Part shown: in pieces, positions 16,343 to 24,753 of the stretch | Layout: each line of letters starts with the position of its first letter | Position numbering within the stretch: the first letter of the stretch is position 1 | Assembly: GCF_002794255.1 (NCBI RefSeq) | Contig: NZ_PGGW01000044.1 | Span: 1 to 52,178 of the forward strand | Direction: 5' to 3' | DNA length: 52,178 bases | Source: Streptomyces carminius | Lineage (GTDB): Bacteria > Actinomycetota > Actinomycetes > Streptomycetales > Streptomycetaceae | The notes under the pieces: model-generated | The model's input: the letters and a program-made list of their open reading frames with translations, nothing else | Told to the model about the DNA's origin: nothing | Database searches by the model: none | Position numbers and translations under genes: made by a program

Positions 16343-16473
16343 GCTGGGCACCGCCCCGTCTGGCTTCATTCACGAGTCGTGGTTCTGGCACAACTTTGTG
16401 GACCTGTTGCGGAGTGTTACTGGTGGCCGCCCCCGGTGGCATGCACCGGTGAGCGATCGTGCAGGCTGGGCAC

Positions 16474-17043
16474 ATGGCCAGCCGCGTCGAGAAGTACCTC
16501 GCCCATCTTGATCAGCTCTCCGGGGGGAGAGAGCCCCGCTTCTTCCCTGTCGAGTCGACGAAGCAGGGGCTGCGGGGCGTGACGGAGATCGTGTACGACA
16601 ACCTGCCGGACGGGCTTCTCACGGCGCTCACCTACGGCTTGTCGCTGGCAGAACATCCGGACTGGCAGCACGGCTCGCCGGAACTCTGCCTCAGCGTGAA
16701 CTCGACCAACGTGACCTGGGCCCACGCGGTGGGCTTCCTCGCCGAGCAGCTCCGTGGAACCTGCCCATTCGGTTACGGCAGCACGATCGACTTCGGTGAG
16801 CGCATCGTGCCCGAGTCAGAGATGACGGCATTCTGTGTGTTTGCGCCGCTGGTCCTCGGCAGAGGCGACTACCTGGGGATCGACGTCGGCGTTCAGGGAC
16901 ACGAGGGCCACGACGTGATCAACATCCAAGGGATGTACCCCATCCACGAGGCCGAACGACAGTTCATCAACGAGCACGGGCCTGAAGCCTTCTGGAAGAG
17001 CGACTGGGAACCCGCCGACGTGCTCCGGCGCCCCGCGATCTGA
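16474..17043 (+). CDS. SUFU (suppressor of fused) domain protein
   Basis: A 189-residue single-domain protein. It matches the bacterial SUFU family throughout: ASRVEKYLAHLDQLSGG at the start, GVTEIVYDNLPDGLLTALTY, LAEHPDWQHGSPELCLSV, WAHAVGFLAEQLRG, then GYGSTIDFGERI and EGHDVINIQGMYPIHEAE at the end. The ATG at 16474 is preferred over a GTG at 16459 because homologues begin with the ASRVE block. The cellular role in bacteria is not established; related domains occur in contact-dependent toxin immunity proteins, which is family knowledge rather than something visible here. No toxin gene is adjacent. Confidence 0.8.
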   Translation: MASRVEKYLAHLDQLSGGREPRFFPVESTKQGLRGVTEIVYDNLPDGLLTALTYGLSLAEHPDWQHGSPELCLSVNSTNVTWAHAVGFLAEQLRGTCPFGYGSTIDFGERIVPESEMTAFCVFAPLVLGRGDYLGIDVGVQGHEGHDVINIQGMYPIHEAERQFINEHGPEAFWKSDWEPADVLRRPAI

Positions 17044-17092
17044 TCCGGGGAGGACAGCAGCCTCAGTCCGGACGGCCCATCGGCGGGCAGCG

Positions 17093-17440
17093 TCAGATGA
17101 GCAGGACTCACCTGCGCAGGGGCCCGGAGCCGACTCGGCCGACATCTGGCGCTTGGGCGTTTTGATCCGGTTGATCTGCCCTTCGACCGCGCCCGAGCTC
17201 CGGGGCAGGGTGAGTCCGGCGGTGACGGCGTCGAGACCGCGGTCGATGCCGTCAGCGAGAGTACGGAGGCTGGGCAGGTCGTCCTGCCGGACAGCGTCGA
17301 GCCAGGTTGGTAGGTGTCCTCCTTGGCGTTGGGTGAGCATGACCGCGGGCGTCCGCCGACAGCGCCGCGACGTCCGCGGTCGATGGGAACAACAACTCCT
17401 TCAGCCGGAGCGCGACCTCTTCCACGGCCCCGAGCCGTCA
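17093..17440 (-). pseudogene. Second internally deleted ISL3 transposase
   Basis: The start ALRLKELLFPSTADVAALSA (about 17430-17370) is a typical ISL3 transposase N-terminus. It passes after about 15 codons, with a frame change, into the C-terminal part QRQGGHLPTWLDAVRQDDLP, LADGIDRGLDAVTAGLTLP and SSGAVEGQINRIKTPKRQM. The last codons shift frame and carry a nonsense codon before the family's final VLLI. The whole catalytic middle is missing, as in the copy near 13.6-14.1 kb, but the sequence is different enough to be a separate element. Confidence 0.6.
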
Positions 17441-17997
17441 GCCCGACCGCCCTGCCCACGGACCATTCTCGGGCGCCTTCACGTACGGCTCGAAGGGTCT
17501 CGGATGTCACTCGGAGTGGCCGCGCCACAGAAGCTGTGCCAGAGCCTTTTCCCGTGAACACGAACAAACTCGCAGATCACCGGCTGACGCCGCAGCCAGT
17601 GAACAAACGCCGCTGCTGAACGCGGACGAAGCCACTGCGCAGGGCAGGCCGACTACCGTCCACTGACCGCGGGACGGCCCGTACGGAGCCGTCCCGGCGA
17701 GGACCTGACGGTGATCTGCCCTCCCCGCCGACGCGGGGGCGTTCCGGCCAAGGGCCTGGGCGATGCGGAAACCACGGCGTCCTCCCCCGCCTCTGCCTTC
17801 CAGGAGGCACCCGGCCCCCAGGGCGACGGCACCGGTCTCGGGCCTGTACCGGTCACCGCCCTCACCGAGCCCGATGAGTTCCCGAAAGAAACCGCCCCCT
17901 ACGCCGCGATCCGGGCGCGGGCGGCCACCGCGACCGGGACGTGCGGGCCGGGGCGCGGCCGCCGCGGTGCTCGGGGCCGTCGAGCGCCCGGAGGGGG
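17441..17997. other. Gene-free stretch
   Basis: Several frames are open because of high GC, but none has a start with a ribosome site and family-like sequence. It separates IS debris from the sugar-acid operon and may include that operon's 3' untranslated region. Confidence 0.4.
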
Positions 17998-19188
17998 TCA
18001 CAGCATGCCGCGCCGGGCCAGGTTGTGCATCAGGGCCCGCACGCCGAAGGACCACGGCGCGGCCTGCTCGCTGGTGACGACGGTGTTGACCAGGGCGCCC
18101 AGCGGCGGGCTGGAGATCCGCACGACGTCGCCGTGCTCGTGGGTGAAGCCCGCGCCGGGGGTGTGCCGGTCCTCGGTGGGGGCGAACAGGGTGCCGGTGA
18201 ACAGCACGAAGCCGTCCGGGTACTGGTGGTGCGCACCGTGCGTCGCGGCCACCAGATCCAGCACGTCGCGGCTGATCTCGCGCATCGAGCTGCTGCCCTG
18301 GAGCACGTAGCCGTCGGCGCCGTCGATCCGCAGGCCGATGTCGAGCCCGCGTACGGCGTCGAGGTCGAAGCCGTCGTCGAGCAGACGCACGAACGGCCCG
18401 ATCGCACAGGAGGCGTTGTTGTCCTTGGCGCGGCCAAGCAGCAGGGCGCTGCGTCCCTCGACGTCCCGGAGGTTGACGTCGTTGCCGAGAGTGGCACCGC
18501 GTACCCGGCCGCCCGAGTCGACGACGAGGACCGCCTCGGGCTCGGGGTTGTTCCACTTCGAGGCGGCGAGCACTCCGATGTCGGCTCCGGTACCGACCGC
18601 GGACAGGACCGGGGCCTTGGTGAACACCTCCGCATCCGGCCCGATCCCGACTTCCAGGTACTGCGACCACAGCCCCTCGGAGACCAGCAGCTCCTTGGCC
18701 CTGGCGGCCTGTGGCGACCCGGGCCGGAGGCCGTCGAGCGCGCCTCCCACCGCCTGCCGGACGCGCTCGCGCACCTGGGCGGCCCGCGCCGGATCGCCGC
18801 CCGCGCGCTCCTCGATGACGCGTTCCAGCAGGCTCCGGGCGAAGGTGACGCCCGCCGCCTTGATCACCTGGAGGTCGACGGGGGCGAGCAGGTGCGGGAG
18901 GTCGCGGCGGCCGGTCGCGGTCGCCTCCAGCAGCTCGGCCAGGGGCCAGACCCGGCCACCGCCGGCCTCGCGGACCACCGTGCCCGCATCATCGCGTTCC
19001 AGCAGGCCGGAGACGGTGGGCACGATGGCGGTCAGGTCGACCACCTGCTCGCCGCGCACCGCGGCCACACACGGCCCGTCCCACTGCGGGTCGTGGACGC
19101 GTGCGACGAGGGCGGCCCGGTCGGCGTCGTCCGGCAGAACCGAACCGGGCGTGAGGGCGGGGCGGGGGCGAACTGGTGCCGGTTCCAC
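17998..19188 (-). CDS. FAH-family 2-keto-3-deoxy sugar acid dehydratase (probable)
   Basis: A 396-residue protein. The C-terminal two-thirds is a fumarylacetoacetate-hydrolase-type fold with metal-site blocks NNPEPEAVLVVDSGG and GNDVNLRDVEGRSALLL, then the late block FTGTLFAPTEDRHTPGAGFT. The N-terminal 160 residues form the longer leader seen in pentonate-pathway members (Caulobacter XylX is of similar length). The GTG at 19188 follows GGGAG. It lies 49 nt after an IlvD/Edd dehydratase on the same strand, which supports action on 2-keto-3-deoxy-pentonate to give 2-oxoglutarate semialdehyde. Sugar stereochemistry cannot be read from sequence. Confidence 0.75.
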   Translation of the reverse strand: MEPAPVRPRPALTPGSVLPDDADRAALVARVHDPQWDGPCVAAVRGEQVVDLTAIVPTVSGLLERDDAGTVVREAGGGRVWPLAELLEATATGRRDLPHLLAPVDLQVIKAAGVTFARSLLERVIEERAGGDPARAAQVRERVRQAVGGALDGLRPGSPQAARAKELLVSEGLWSQYLEVGIGPDAEVFTKAPVLSAVGTGADIGVLAASKWNNPEPEAVLVVDSGGRVRGATLGNDVNLRDVEGRSALLLGRAKDNNASCAIGPFVRLLDDGFDLDAVRGLDIGLRIDGADGYVLQGSSSMREISRDVLDLVAATHGAHHQYPDGFVLFTGTLFAPTEDRHTPGAGFTHEHGDVVRISSPPLGALVNTVVTSEQAAPWSFGVRALMHNLARRGML

Positions 19189-19237
19189 GCTGTGATCTCC
19201 CGGGGTCGCGGGCGGGGACGGGGTGTCGGGGACGGGG

Positions 19238-20974
19238 TCAGTGGGAGTCGCGGGGGACCTCGTGGCCGCGGCTGCCGCGCAGGAAGCCGAAGTCGGCTCC
19301 CTCGTCGGCCTGTCCGACGTGCTGGGTGTAGAGCCAGGTGTAACCGCTGGTGTACCGCGGCGCGGGCGCCTGCCACAGCTCCCGGCGCCGCCGAAGTTCG
19401 GCGTCGGTCACGTCCAGGCGCAGGGTGCGGTTCGGGACGTCGAGGACGATCGGGTCGCCGTCACGCACCAGGGCGAGGGGGCCGCCGACGGCCGCCTCGG
19501 GGGCCACGTGCAGCACCACGGTCCCGTACCCGGTGCCGCTCATCCGGCCGTCGCAGACACGCACCATGTCCGTCACGCCCGCCTTGAGCAGCTTGGCGGG
19601 CAGCGGCACGTTGGCGACCTCGGGCATGCCGGGGTAGCCCTTGGGACCGGCGTTGCGGATGACGATGACGGTGTCCTCGTCGACGTCGAGTTCCGGGTCG
19701 TCGGCGACCGCGTGGTACGCCTCGGGAGAGTCGAAGACCCGTGCGGGGCCGCGGTGGGTGAGCAGGTGCGGTGACGCGGCCGACTGCTTGATCACCGCTC
19801 CGTCGGGGCACAGGTTGCCGCGCAGCACTGCGGTACCGGTCCCGGCCGGCTGGAAGGGGGCGTCCAGGCCGGTGATGACGTCCGGGTTGACGCACTCGGC
19901 GTCCGCGACGTTCTCGGCGACGCCGGATCCGGTGACGGTGATCTGGTCGCCGTGGAGCAGCCGGCCCCGGAGCAGCTCGGCCATGACGGCGGGCAGCCCG
20001 CCCGCGTAGCAGAAGTCCTCCATCAGGTACCTGCCGCTGGGCATCAGATTGACCAGGGTCGGCACCGCGCGGGCCAGTTCGTCGAAGTCCTCCGGGCCCA
20101 GGCCGACGCCGACGCGTCCGGCGAGCGCGGTGAGATGGATGATCGCGTTGGTGGAGCCGCCGATCGCCGCGTTGACCCGGATGGCGTTCTCGAAGGCCTC
20201 CCGGGTCAGGATCCGCGAGGGGCGCAACTCCTCCTCCACCATCCGCACGATGCGCTGCCCCGCCGCCTGCGCGGTCTCCATCCGCCGGGCGTCGACGGCG
20301 GGCCAGGCCGCCGAGCCGGGGAGCTGCATGCCCAGTGCCTCGGCCATGCACGCCATGGTCGAGGCGGTGCCCATCGTCATGCAGTGGCCGTTGGAACGGG
20401 CCATGCAGCCTTCGGCGAAGAAGCACTCCTCCTGCGTCATCCGCCCGGTCTTGAGGTCTTCCTCGAACTTCCACACGTGGGTGCCGGATCCCACGTCCTG
20501 GCCGCGGTACTTGCCGTTGAGCATCGGCCCGCCGGTGACCATGACCGCGGGCAGGTCGACGCTGGCGGCGCCCATGAGCATGGCGGGCGTCGTCTTGTCG
20601 CAACCGGAGAGCAGGACGACGCCGTCGAGTGGATTGGCCCGGATCAGCTCCTCGACCTCCATGGCCATGAGGTTGCGGTAGAGCATGGCGGTGGGGCGCA
20701 TCAGCGTCTCGCCGGTGGCCATGGTCGGGAACTGGAGCGGGAAGCCGCCCGCCTGCCACACACCGCGCTTGACGGCTTCGGCGACACGGGTCAGATGGGC
20801 GTTGCACGGGGCGAGTTCGGAAGCGCTGGTCGCGATGCCGATGACGGGACGCCCGTCGAACACCTCGTGGCCGAAGCCCTGATTGCGCATCCAGGAGCGG
20901 TACAGCATCCCGCTGCGGCCTTCCGCGCCGAACCACGCCTGGCTGCGGCGGCCCGTCGTCTCAGCGTCCGTCAT
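19238..20974 (-). CDS. IlvD/Edd-family sugar-acid dehydratase
   Basis: A 578-residue enzyme. The three cluster cysteines lie in APCNAHLTRV, LLSGCDKTTPAMLMGA and SNGHCMTMGTASTM. Other family marks are GPKGYPGMPE and DGRMSGTGYGTVVLHVAPE. The ATG at 20974 follows GGAG at 8 nt. Branched-chain DHAD is unlikely: the gene sits with an FAH protein and a divergent FadR-type regulator, the context of pentonate (arabinonate or xylonate) dehydratases. It should dehydrate an aldonate to the 2-keto-3-deoxy acid, using an Fe-S cluster. Confidence 0.85.
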   Translation of the reverse strand: MTDAETTGRRSQAWFGAEGRSGMLYRSWMRNQGFGHEVFDGRPVIGIATSASELAPCNAHLTRVAEAVKRGVWQAGGFPLQFPTMATGETLMRPTAMLYRNLMAMEVEELIRANPLDGVVLLSGCDKTTPAMLMGAASVDLPAVMVTGGPMLNGKYRGQDVGSGTHVWKFEEDLKTGRMTQEECFFAEGCMARSNGHCMTMGTASTMACMAEALGMQLPGSAAWPAVDARRMETAQAAGQRIVRMVEEELRPSRILTREAFENAIRVNAAIGGSTNAIIHLTALAGRVGVGLGPEDFDELARAVPTLVNLMPSGRYLMEDFCYAGGLPAVMAELLRGRLLHGDQITVTGSGVAENVADAECVNPDVITGLDAPFQPAGTGTAVLRGNLCPDGAVIKQSAASPHLLTHRGPARVFDSPEAYHAVADDPELDVDEDTVIVIRNAGPKGYPGMPEVANVPLPAKLLKAGVTDMVRVCDGRMSGTGYGTVVLHVAPEAAVGGPLALVRDGDPIVLDVPNRTLRLDVTDAELRRRRELWQAPAPRYTSGYTWLYTQHVGQADEGADFGFLRGSRGHEVPRDSH

Positions 20975-21056
20975 GGTGTCCGCTCCTGTGGCTCGTGATG
21001 TCGCCTGCTTTGGTGGCATGTGTGCCGACCGGTGCGCCGTCCCGTAGCGTGGGACA

Positions 21057-21069
21057 ATCATTAAATGAT
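21057..21069. promoter_or_regulatory. Probable FadR-type operator
   Basis: ATCATTAAATGAT, an AT-rich inverted repeat (ATCATT-A-AATGAT) standing out in 70% GC DNA, located between the divergent dehydratase and regulator genes. A partial repeat (TGATTCAATGAA) overlaps it. Confidence 0.55.
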
Positions 21070-21103
21070 TCAATGAATGGCGTCCAGGGGGTGAACGAAG
21101 ATC

Positions 21104-21820
21104 GTGGTGGCTTTCCGGACCATGCACCAGCGCGTGGTCGACGAACTGGGGCGGCGGATCGCCGGCGGTGCCTGGGAGCCGGGGCAGCCGCTGCCGGTCG
21201 AGGACGCGCTCGCCACCGAGCTGGGCGTCAGCCGCGGCGCGCTGCGGGAGGCGGTCAAGGCTCTGGTGGCCAAGGGGATGCTGGAGGTGCGCCCGCGTAC
21301 GGGTACGCGCGTGCCGGCCCCGGAGCACTGGAACCACCTGGACCGCGACGTGCTGCGCTGGCAACAGGCCGGAGATCCCACGGTCTTGCTGCGCGATACG
21401 GGTGAACTGCGCCGGATCGTCGAGCCGGAGGCCGCCCGGCTCGCCGCCGGCCGGGCCCGGCCCGATGACGTGCGCGCCCTGTACGACGCCCTGGCGGCCA
21501 TGGAGGCCGCGGCGGTGAGGCCCGGGCGCGGCGGCTACGTCGAGGCCGACATCGCCTTCCACCGCGCTCTGCTGGACGCGAGCGGCAACCGCCTGCTCGG
21601 CTCCCTGGGCCGCGCGGTCGACATCGCGCTGGAGCACAGCTTCCACGTCAGCACCCAGACCCCCGGCGCCGTCGAGGCATCACTGCCGGCGCACCGCGCC
21701 GTCGTGGAGGCCGTCGCGGCCGGTGATCCCGCGGCGGCGGCGTCGGCCGTGCTGTCGGTCATCGAAGCGGCCGAACGGGAGATCGCCGAGTCGCCGGGGC
21801 TGCCGCGGGCCCCCGGCTGA
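21104..21820 (+). CDS. FadR/GntR-family transcriptional regulator
   Basis: A 238-residue protein: a GntR winged helix at residues 5-75 (ELGRRIAGGAWEPGQPLPVE, ATELGVSRGALREAVKALVA), then an all-helical FCD ligand domain at residues 90-225 with the metal ligands in ADIAFHRALLDASGN and PAHRAVVEAVAAGD. The start is taken at the GTG 21104; an ATG at 21122 is possible. Divergent from the dehydratase/FAH operon and separated by an AT-rich palindrome, it is very likely its local repressor, with a sugar acid as inducer. Confidence 0.85.
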   Translation: MVAFRTMHQRVVDELGRRIAGGAWEPGQPLPVEDALATELGVSRGALREAVKALVAKGMLEVRPRTGTRVPAPEHWNHLDRDVLRWQQAGDPTVLLRDTGELRRIVEPEAARLAAGRARPDDVRALYDALAAMEAAAVRPGRGGYVEADIAFHRALLDASGNRLLGSLGRAVDIALEHSFHVSTQTPGAVEASLPAHRAVVEAVAAGDPAAAASAVLSVIEAAEREIAESPGLPRAPG

Positions 21821-21884
21821 GCGGTCACCGCCCTCGTCCCCGGAGCGTTTGGGCCTGCCCACGCCGCTGCGGGATCCGGGCGAC

Positions 21885-22010
21885 GATCCCCGAGCCCGCG
21901 GACCAGATCCGCAACCGCAAGCGGCGCGGGACCGCGGGCGGGCGCCCGCCACGACAAGCCCGCCGTGCGGTTCACCGCGACCGTGCGGATCGCCGTGAAC
22001 GACGGCCGAC
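21885..22010 (+). pseudogene. IS5-type transposase C-terminal scar
   Basis: One frame reads IPEPADQIRNRKRRGTAGGR, then directly RHDKPAVRFTATVRIAV. These are two blocks that sit some 30-40 residues apart near the end of IS5-group transposases (the RKRRG-GGRPP loop and the RYDK-A-x-A-V-x-IA end), so the piece is both truncated and internally deleted. Downstream, 22045-22197 has a codon-biased open tail (RRADGKVLKGPGHRPPALDD) that I cannot assign. Confidence 0.4.
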
Positions 22011-22211
22011 GTCCCCCTACGTCACGCACGGCGCCGCGGACCCGCCGGGGATCGGCCTGCCGGCCGTCTTCGCCGAGGTCCATCGGTCCGACATGAGCAA
22101 GCGGTGCGGGGACGACCGGGTCCTGCGCCGAGCCGACGGCAAGGTGCTCAAGGGCCCCGGACACCGGCCGCCGGCCCTCGACGACATCGTCGAATGACCG
22201 CCGGCCGGGAT

Positions 22212-23174
22212 TCACGTCGTGGACGCGCCACCCGCCGCGCGGCGGAACCTCGTCGCGAGGCGATCGAACGCCACCGCGAGCCCGTCTCCGTCGATCACCT
22301 CGATGTCGACGTCGAGCTGTGCCATCCACAGCGCGAGCCGGTCCGGGGCGTCGGAACCCAGCTCGACATGGCACGTGGACTCGTCGACCACCTCGATATC
22401 GACCGGGATGGGGATCTTCGCGGCGACCTCGGCGGCGGGAGCGTGCACGAGTACCCGGGCGCGGTACTTCCAGGCCGCCTTGCTGACGCGCCCGACGACG
22501 TACTCGACGACGTTGTCCTCCGGGATCGCGCGCGGCTGGAACCGCGCACCCGTCGGTGCGGGGGGAGCCATGCGGTCGACACGGAAGACCCGCCAGTCGT
22601 CACGGTCGAGATCCCACGCGAGCAGGTACCACAGCGGCCCCCAGCTCACCAGCCGTTGCGGTTCGGCGTGGCGGGCCCCTTCGCTGCCCCCGGGCTTCGT
22701 GTATCCGAACCGGAGCCGTTCGTGGCCGCGGATCGCGGCAGCGACCGCGCCGAGAACCGAGAGGTCGAGCGGCGGTTCAGCCCCTGGAACGACACTCGTC
22801 GCCTCACGTACCGCCTCGACGCGCCGGCGCAGGCGCGAGGGCAGCACCTGCTCCAGTTTCGCGAGCGCGGTGAGCGCTGTCTCTTCGACGCCGAGCCTCT
22901 GGGTCGCGACCGCACCCAGTCCGACCGCGACGGCGACGGCCTCGTCGTCGTCGAGCAGCAGTGGGGGCATCGCCGTCCCGGCGGCCAGCCGATACCCGCC
23001 CGCGACGCCGGGGCGCGCGTCCACGGGATAGCCGAGCGACCGCAGCTTGCCGATGTCGGCGCGCACAGTCCTCGTGCTCACATCGAGCCGCCCGGCGAGC
23101 TCGGAGCTCGTCCAGTCGCGCTTGAGCTGGAGCAATGACAGCAGTTCGAGCAGGCGGGCCGAGGTCTCCAACAT
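22212..23174 (-). CDS. HTH/WYL-domain transcriptional regulator
   Basis: A 320-residue YafY-type regulator. An HTH_11 domain is at residues 1-60 (LETSARLLELLSLLQLKRDW, DVSTRTVRADIGKLRSLGYP), a linker includes LLLDDDEAVAVAVGLGAVAT, and the WYL domain is at about 140-230 (RLRFGYTKPGG, PLWYLLAWDLDRDDWRVFRV). A WCX-type C-terminus follows. The ATG at 23174 is chosen because homologues begin MLETSARLL; an ATG at 23186 is possible. It is divergent from an epoxide hydrolase with 63 nt between starts, so it probably controls that gene. Confidence 0.85.
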   Translation of the reverse strand: MLETSARLLELLSLLQLKRDWTSSELAGRLDVSTRTVRADIGKLRSLGYPVDARPGVAGGYRLAAGTAMPPLLLDDDEAVAVAVGLGAVATQRLGVEETALTALAKLEQVLPSRLRRRVEAVREATSVVPGAEPPLDLSVLGAVAAAIRGHERLRFGYTKPGGSEGARHAEPQRLVSWGPLWYLLAWDLDRDDWRVFRVDRMAPPAPTGARFQPRAIPEDNVVEYVVGRVSKAAWKYRARVLVHAPAAEVAAKIPIPVDIEVVDESTCHVELGSDAPDRLALWMAQLDVDIEVIDGDGLAVAFDRLATRFRRAAGGASTT

Positions 23175-23237
23175 GTCCTCCACCATTTCAGCAATTGCGG
23201 AAGCCAACCTGCCGCATTGCCTGTGAACGTCGGTGTC

Positions 23238-24380
23238 ATGAACGAGAACAACGCACTCACACCGTTCCGCATCGACATCCCCCAGGCCGACATCGACGAC
23301 CTGCGTAACCGGCTGGCACACACGCGCTGGCCGGTCCCCGTCCCGGGCCGGGACGATCGCACCGACTTCAGCCGCGGCATCCCGCTGGTGTACCTGAAGG
23401 AGCTCGCCGAGTACTGGCGCGACGGGTTCGACTGGCGCGCGCAGGAGGAGAAGCTCAACGAGTACGAACAGTTCACGACGGTCGTCAACGGCCAGACGTT
23501 CCACGTCGTCCACGCGCGATCGGCGAACCCGGAGGCCACCCCGCTGATCCTGAACCACGGCTGGCCGGGCTCTTTCGTCGAGTACCAGCGACTCGTCCCG
23601 CTGCTGACCGATGAGTTCCACGTGGTCATCCCGTCGCTGCCCGGCTTCGGGTTCTCCACCCCGCTGTCAGGGACCGGCTGGGAGCTGGCGCGGACGACGG
23701 AGGCATACGCCGAGATCATGACGCGTCTCGGCTACCAGAGGTTCGCGGCCCACGGCACCGACATCGGTGCGGGCACCACCGGCCGCCTCGCGGCGCTCCA
23801 CCCGGAGCGCGTCATCGGCACGCACATCGGCAGCGACCCCCGGTGGCTCGGGTTGGTCGGCGACAAGTTCCCTTACCCCGACGGTCTGTCCGATGACGAG
23901 ATCGCCCAGATCGAGGCAGTGCGCACCGAGGACGCGGCCGAGCGCGGATATCTCGAGATGCAGAACCACCGTCCCGACACGATCGGCGCGGCGCTCACCG
24001 ACTCGCCGGTCGGTCAGCTCGCGTGGATCGCCGAGAAGTTCAGGACCAGGACCAGCGGCGCCTACCGGACGCCGGACGAGTCGGTCGACCGCGACCAGCT
24101 CCTCACGAACATCAGCCTGTACTGGTTCACCCGCAGTGGCGCGTCGAGCGCGCAGTTCTACTACGAGTCCGAGCACTCCGGACTCGACTTGGTCATGGCC
24201 TCCGGCGTGCCGTCCGGATGGGCCGTGTTCGACACCCACCCGCTCATACGGCGCGCGATGGACCCGTGGAAGGCGATCGACCACTGGAGCGAGTTCACCG
24301 AGGGCGGTCACTTCCCCGCAATGGAGGAGACGGAGCTGCTCGCGGACGACATCCGCGCCTTCTTCCGCGGCATTTCCTGA
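23238..24380 (+). CDS. Epoxide hydrolase (EHN + alpha/beta-hydrolase)
   Basis: A 380-residue enzyme of the soluble/microsomal-like epoxide hydrolase family. The N-terminal EHN domain (FRIDIPQADIDDLRNRLAHT) is followed by the hydrolase core: oxyanion block NHGWPGSFVEYQR, nucleophile Asp in AAHGTDIGAGTTGRLA, and the base His in EFTEGGHFPAMEE. A lid tyrosine is likely in ISLYWFTRSG. The ATG at 23238 has no strong ribosome site. Usual substrates are aromatic or terpenoid epoxides; the real one is unknown. Probably controlled by the divergent WYL regulator. Confidence 0.85.
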   Translation: MNENNALTPFRIDIPQADIDDLRNRLAHTRWPVPVPGRDDRTDFSRGIPLVYLKELAEYWRDGFDWRAQEEKLNEYEQFTTVVNGQTFHVVHARSANPEATPLILNHGWPGSFVEYQRLVPLLTDEFHVVIPSLPGFGFSTPLSGTGWELARTTEAYAEIMTRLGYQRFAAHGTDIGAGTTGRLAALHPERVIGTHIGSDPRWLGLVGDKFPYPDGLSDDEIAQIEAVRTEDAAERGYLEMQNHRPDTIGAALTDSPVGQLAWIAEKFRTRTSGAYRTPDESVDRDQLLTNISLYWFTRSGASSAQFYYESEHSGLDLVMASGVPSGWAVFDTHPLIRRAMDPWKAIDHWSEFTEGGHFPAMEETELLADDIRAFFRGIS

Positions 24381-24387
24381 CTCTCCG

Positions 24388-24694
24388 TCAGGGTCCGCGG
24401 GTCACGAAGACCCCTTCAGGGCCCGGCCGGTCCGGCACGCCCCCGGACCTCGTCGACCTCGAACCCGGCGGCGTTCAGTGGCACCTCGATCCCGTCCCGC
24501 TCGTGAAACCGCAGGGCCGAGACCGAGGTGACCACCTCGCCGTCGGGCGGAATGCCGGGCGGGAAGCGGCAGGACCGCTGGAAGGTGACCAGCGGGAGCG
24601 CTCCCGCCGTGCTCGTGCTGTGGTGCCGGGCGCTGGAGCTTCTGCCGGGTCCTCTCGGCGTCCGGATGGCCGGACCGTTCGACTTGAACACCAC
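24388..24694 (-). pseudogene. SAM-dependent methyltransferase C-terminal remnant
   Basis: The frame from 24694 reads LVTFQRSCRFPPGIPPDGEV, VTSVSALRFHERDGIEV and LNAAGFEVDEV. In the next frame it continues VPDRPGPEGVFVTRGP to a TGA at 24388. This is the ending of a class I methyltransferase (F-R-x-R beta strand, A-G-F-x-V-x-x-V, D-R-P-G-x-E-x-V-F-V). The SAM-binding half is absent, and one indel lies near 24450. The remnant ends 8 nt from the epoxide hydrolase stop. Confidence 0.55.
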
Positions 24695-24753
24695 ACGAGT
24701 CCGGCTCCACCGCTGACGTGACGGGGCCGGAACCCAGGATCTTCACCAGCCTT

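Noticed and set aside
23191..23220. Imperfect repeat between the WYL regulator and the epoxide hydrolase
   Set aside because: GCAATTGCGG and GCCGCATTGC pair only with a bulge; too weak to list as an operator although the position is suitable.
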